20,293 bases of DNA, taken from contig CAJVPP010001394.1 of assembly GCA_910592005.1 (NCBI GenBank), positions 1-20,293 on the forward strand, written 5' to 3'. Both the position numbers and the translations under genes were made by a program. Shown here piece by piece: positions 16,843-20,293 of this stretch (its first letter is position 1; every line of letters starts with the position of its first letter). The notes beneath the pieces were generated by a model, which saw only the letters and a program-made list of their open reading frames with translations, made no database searches and was not told where the DNA came from. This DNA is from Funneliformis mosseae. Its lineage: Eukaryota; Glomeromycota; Glomeromycetes; Glomerales; Glomeraceae.

Positions 16843-17204
16843 TTAATTAATAAAATATATGTAACTTTGGTCGGTCTTTCAAAAAATAAAATTTTTTTTG
16901 ATTTTTTATTATAAAATTACGCATAAATTATTAAAAAACTGAGTGCTATTACTTGTGCAAGTGTCTGTATTTTCACAATTTTTGGCTTGTTTCTCATCTT
17001 GAGCTGCTGTAGATTTTTTTACCAATTTTATTAAATAGTTCGAAATATGTTTAGGGGGAAGGATTAAATAATGATGTTAGTCAAGCAGGTGGTTTTATAA
17101 AGAGCATGTGTCCACAAGAAGGAGAATTTTCTGATTTTATTTTCTTATTTTTGTATCAAGTTTTTTATGTAATCATTTCAAATTGAAACCTGTATCCAAT
17201 TATT

Positions 17205-17545
17205 TAGGTTCTAATAGTTGATACAATAAATTTTTTCAACAATTTCAGGTCTTGTAGCAGCATATAATTGTGTTAAAGCTTCATCATCAGGTGATAATGC
17301 AAATAAAGTAGAACAACAGTTCTGAGCACTTTGGTAATGAATCCATAACTACTGATTGGTCCTCTTAATAATTCAGTTTCAACAAACCCTAAAAGATATT
17401 TTTTTTAATTTTATTTACAATTGTCTTTTATAATAAGAAATTTCTTTTTTTATATTATACCTGGATGAATAGAATTAACGTAAACTTCTTTGCCTTCAAG
17501 TTGTTTTGATAATGATTTGTAAAAAGGATGTTGGCAAGTTTTCAA
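17205..17545 (-). pseudogene. Short-chain dehydrogenase/reductase relic (C-terminal half)
   Basis: The minus strand reads KLANILF, then one base on, KSLSKQLEGKEVYVNSIHPG, an intron, FVETELLRGPISSYGFITKV, a shift, and FALSPDDEALTQLYAATRPE. This is the retinol-dehydrogenase/WWOX-like SDR pattern. It starts at the lysine of the YxxxK active site and continues through the conserved N-x-x-HPG-x-V-x-T and the C-terminal ALTQLYAAT. Everything upstream of the active-site lysine (Rossmann nucleotide-binding half and catalytic Ser/Tyr) is missing. Beyond about 17545 the DNA is kinase sequence on the other strand. Two one-base shifts break the frame. It would have been an NAD(P)-dependent oxidoreductase. 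Confidence 0.8.
17389..17460 (-). other. GT-AG intron in the SDR relic, 72 nt
   Basis: On the minus strand CATCCAG is followed by GTATAATA and the intron ends CTTTTAG before GGTTTG. Splicing joins HPG to FVETEL exactly as in the family, so this border is well supported. Confidence 0.85.
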
Positions 17546-18388
17546 ACTGCCACATTAGAAGCTGCACCAGAATAAAGGTCAAAATATGACATCAAATGTG
17601 AAGTTTATAGTTTTGGTATACTACTTTAGGAAATTGCCAAAGAAGAGACTCCCTATAAAAATTTGAAGATACCCTCGAGATTACTAATCTTGTTTGAAAC
17701 AATAATGTCGTGAATCATTTTCTCTTGGTTCTCCTTTGCCAAAAGAATATAAAGAGCTCACAAAAAAAGTATTAATGTACTATATATTTTTTTCAATTTG
17801 GTTTTTTTATATTTAAAATCTCAAACTTCTGTAAATTTACTATTAAAAATCTAGCTGTTGAACATGATCATAATTTTATGCCTCAACTTTCAAAGATTTT
17901 GCAAGATCTTTTTAAAAGAAATACACCATCGCCTAGTTCCAAAATCATGCCAATACATAATGAAAATCTTGTAAATGATAAAAATCTCTCAGAATTTAGA
18001 TTAATGTCAGTAGATGATGAATCGGCGAAAAAACATAAATTTAATAATGGCAACCGTGAGTTAGCTTATAAATGTTTTGAAGAAGATGCAAGATTAAATG
18101 ATATGAAAGCAAAATACTGTAAAGCATATTACATTCAACAAAAGTTTTGTTAAACTTGATAGGAACCAAACAATAAAGACAAATTAATGGCAGAGTTATA
18201 TAAAGAAGTAGCAAATTCAGGTGATCCTGAACCTCAATTACGTTATGGTTCTTGTTTATATAATGGCACAGAGTTAAAAAGAATTTAAAAGTAGCTGCCG
18301 ATTATTTTACCAAGGCCGCCGAATTGACCAAGTTATTGGTATGTAATGCTAGTTTTTTCGTGGCTGCGTTAATTATATACCCCAATTA
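17546..18388 (+). pseudogene. Kinase-Sel1 fusion gene relic
   Basis: The plus strand opens within the kinase C-lobe: LEAAPE (APE motif, 17558-17572), YDIKCEVYSFGILL, TAG in place of the conserved W (17627-17629), and EIAKEETPYKN. After small shifts it reads EDTLEITNLV, then SLGSPLPKEYKELTKK. An intron (17769-17854) follows. The next exon is open to 18151: AVEHDHNFMPQLSKILQDLF closes the kinase domain, a linker follows, and Sel1-like helical repeats begin (NGNRELAYKCFEEDARLNDM, AKYCKAYYIQQ). After stops at 18151-18162 the reading continues as LYKEVANSGDPEPQLRYGSC, LYNGTE and, one base on, KNLKVAADYFTKAAE, which completes a canonical Sel1 repeat. It ends near 18388. This architecture is typical of the Rhizophagus kinase expansion. 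The N-lobe and active site are absent. Confidence 0.85.
17769..17854 (+). other. Probable intron in the kinase-Sel1 relic, 86 nt
   Basis: The donor GTATTAATG follows ELTKK and the acceptor AAATCTAG precedes CTGTTGAACATG. Joining gives the family-typical transition from TKK to AVEHDHN if one base has been lost at the exon edge. The phase as it stands is off by one. Confidence 0.55.
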
Positions 18389-18786
18389 TTAAAATTCTTT
18401 AGTAAAAAATTTTCTTAACACAATACAACTGGGTGATATTATATTAAGCCATCATAAATTTTTCAATAAAAGATTTATTTTATTATTTTTAATAAAATGA
18501 TTATAAAGGAATATAAAGTAATTTTCGAATTTTGCAAATGTTAAAGAATTAGGAAAAATGTGCTCTTTAATGGTATCGCGTCACGCAATTTTATTTTGGT
18601 AGAAGTATCACCATAAATATTAAAAAAATATTCAAGTGTAAGATTTGAATTACGTGTGGATCTTTAAACATTTTCGTTTATAATTAAATTTAATCAACTA
18701 CTTGATAAAATGATTCAACTTTGAAAAGTATTTATTACATTTTTAAAGAGATAAAAAAAAAAGTAAAAAATTAATTATCTTTAAAA

Positions 18787-18947
18787 ATATTTTATACTTT
18801 GTTTTGAAGTTATCCCGTAAAATCACTAATATAATTTTAGCCTATATTAATGATTATATAAACTTCGTATTATCTCAACCTCGTTCGTTACAATCGTTTC
18901 ATGAATTTAACATTGCTAAATTCCTAGTATTTGATAAGTTTTCTTGA
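18787..18947 (+). pseudogene. Open coding-like remnant, unidentified
   Basis: The plus strand is open without ATG through YFVLKLSRKITNIILAYI, NDYINFVLSQPRSLQSFHEF and NIAKFLVFDKFS to a TGA at 18945. The composition (Q, P, R, S, H, E) is richer than random AT frames here, so it may be an exon remnant. I do not recognise a family. The rest of 18389-19688 is AT-rich with nothing else I can support. At about 19397-19450 a short plus-strand stretch, LKLAKIYRDRYKMDENS, also looks coding-like but is too short to call. Confidence 0.3.
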
Positions 18948-19688
18948 GAACAAATTATGTATTTAGTGACGAAAATTTTTGGAAAATAAAAATGCACTTG
19001 TTAAATAATGTACCATAGATATGTAATTTATTTATTACTTTATGAAAAATGAAAAATAATGATTTAACTGATTCCCAGCTACTACATCATGAGATTTATT
19101 CAAAATCATTTGAATTCTCTAATACTTTGTTCGAATAAAACTAACCCAAAATAAAAAAATAAAATTAAATAAATAAAATTCAATTTTTTGCTTTTTAACA
19201 AGATACATTTATACAAGTGTATTATAGTTAGTATGAGATAATAAAGTTTCAAATATTTTCTCGCCGCATTTCTTTAATATTTTTTTTATTTTTAATTAAA
19301 TACGTGTCATAATTATCATATGCAATCTATATAAAAAGAGAGAACATCTAATTCTCAAATAAAAATATATAATATGTTTAAAATTTATTTGTTTCGAGAA
19401 AAACTTGAAGCTGGCCAAGATTTATCGTGATCGTTACAAAATGGACGAAAATTCTCCTTTTTATAAATTTAATTTTTTCTTATTATTTACCTTTTAAAAA
19501 CAAAAATTATTGGATCTTAATTTTTTATTTTCAAATGAGATTTCATTTTAGCACTTCATTACAAAATTGATGGACTTGAATTTTTTTTTTTTTGTTTTAT
19601 CAAAAGTACTTATCAATATGCCCTTTAAAACTCTCCGAAAACAAACTATTAGTATATAAAATGTTAATTTCATAATCTTTTTAATACT

Positions 19689-19822
19689 TTACCATTCTTC
19701 ATTGGGTGTTCCATCAACTTTGTATATCAAAACATATGTACAGCTACATTGAATAAAATTTCGCCCGAAGATACTTTCGATATTTGAGTTAGTCCTTTGA
19801 AGATCATTTTGACAGTGCCAGG
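19689..19822 (-). pseudogene. C-terminal exon of an unidentified gene, cut by an LTR
   Basis: The minus strand is open from the LTR edge (19822) through WHCQNDLQRTNSNIESIFG and RNFIQCSCTYVLIYKV, then DGTPNEEW and a TAA at 19689-19691. It has no internal stop, and codon composition is clearly better than in the surrounding DNA. The frame starts exactly where the LTR terminus TGTTAG begins, so the upstream part of the gene has been displaced or lost. No domain is recognised. Confidence 0.5.
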
Positions 19823-20121
19823 TGTTAGGATGGCAGGATGCCAGGCTGTCCTAATAATTATTTGTATTTATAAATACGGAAATTCTTAAACAACTTAACA
19901 TTCCACGCTCGTCCTTCTTATATACAACTTAAAAACATTCCTTTAATCCCTTCGCGTTATTTTAATTTTCGCCGTTTTAACATTTAAATTTTATAATTGT
20001 AACTTATTTTTTTTAATTTCCGATTTTCTATTATTTCGTAATTGCGCAGTTTTAATTAATTAGAGTTTTATTGATTGGGCATTTATTTAGTACATTGCCA
20101 AAAGTGTAGTGCGCGACAACA
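19823..20121 (+). mobile_element. Probable LTR of a retrotransposon, 299 bp
   Basis: It starts TGTTAGGATGG and ends GCGACAACA, with the TG...CA and TGTTA/CAACA form usual for Ty3 and copia LTRs. The first 32 bp form a compound hairpin: TTAGGA (19825-19830) with TCCTAA (19849-19854), enclosing TGGCA/TGCCA. The 14-bp palindrome GTATTTATAAATAC (19864-19877) contains a TATA-like box. The 3' part is GC-richer than its surroundings and includes TGTAGTGCGCGACAACA. If this is a 5' LTR, the element body lies beyond the window. A solo LTR is equally possible, as no second copy is visible. Confidence 0.55.
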
Positions 20122-20293
20122 CTGATTAATTTGATATTAATAAAGTTAGCGACAATATTACTTCATTTTACTCATTTAAAATTGTTTATACCATCCTAGT
20201 CAAAAAAATGATCTACAAGACTAGCCACATTTATCGAAAGCAATTTACAAGCGTAAATCGTGATCTTTCGGGCGGAATTATTAATCCGGAGCG
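20122..20293 (+). other. Sequence downstream of the LTR, possibly element interior
   Basis: No standard tRNA primer-binding site (TGG...) follows the LTR end; the next bases are CTGATTAATTT. An ATG at 20208 opens MIYKTSHIYRKQFTSVNR and stays open to the window edge (28 codons). The minus strand is also partly open here. It may be the start of a gag-like frame or flanking DNA. Confidence 0.25.

Overview
The window looks like nuclear DNA of an arbuscular mycorrhizal fungus (Glomeromycotina, Rhizophagus-like). The evidence is very low GC, short GT-AG introns of about 50-90 nt, decayed copies of a kinase family that in these fungi carries C-terminal Sel1 repeats, a Tc1-type transposase remnant and LTR elements. 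The species call is inference; the gene remnants are read directly from the sequence. I find no intact protein-coding gene, no tRNA or rRNA and no CRISPR. Nearly everything recognisable is a broken gene or a mobile element.

Layout. (1) 1-8650, moderately AT-rich: a dense graveyard of decayed multi-exon coding sequence, all on the minus strand. It includes two diverged copies of one unidentified gene (about 850-2510 and 7255-8650). Each copy carries a palindromic insertion that the other lacks (1376-1464 and 7555-7668). A 387-bp terminal-inverted-repeat element (6801-7187) sits just outside the second copy, and a perfect 22-bp palindrome lies at 4405-4426. (2) About 8720-14560: an island of roughly 85-90% A+T. 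Almost nothing is readable except two protein-kinase relics at its right end (minus strand 12870-13660 and plus strand 14130-14480). All four in-frame stops I can place in the plus-strand relic can be explained by C-to-T-type transitions. (3) 14582-15262: a candidate LTR on the minus strand, with at least seven copies of a GGCAATAAA-like motif, the last ones about 42 bp apart. (4) 15263-16570: AT-rich, with a 57-bp direct repeat. (5) 16572-16842: C-terminal end of a Tc1-like transposase, broken. (6) 17205-18388: a short-chain dehydrogenase relic on the minus strand abuts a kinase-Sel1 relic on the plus strand. Both retain recognisable introns. (7) 19689-20293: the C-terminal exon of an unidentified minus-strand gene, cut exactly where an LTR beginning TGTTAG (19823-20121) starts.

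The genes do not form a working system. The value of the window is as a record of duplication, insertion and decay. It shows a paralogue pair whose insertions can be dated relative to each other, an extreme AT island with a deamination-like stop pattern, and an LTR insertion breakpoint inside coding sequence. Intron and exon borders and relic ends are approximate except where splice sites or termini are given.
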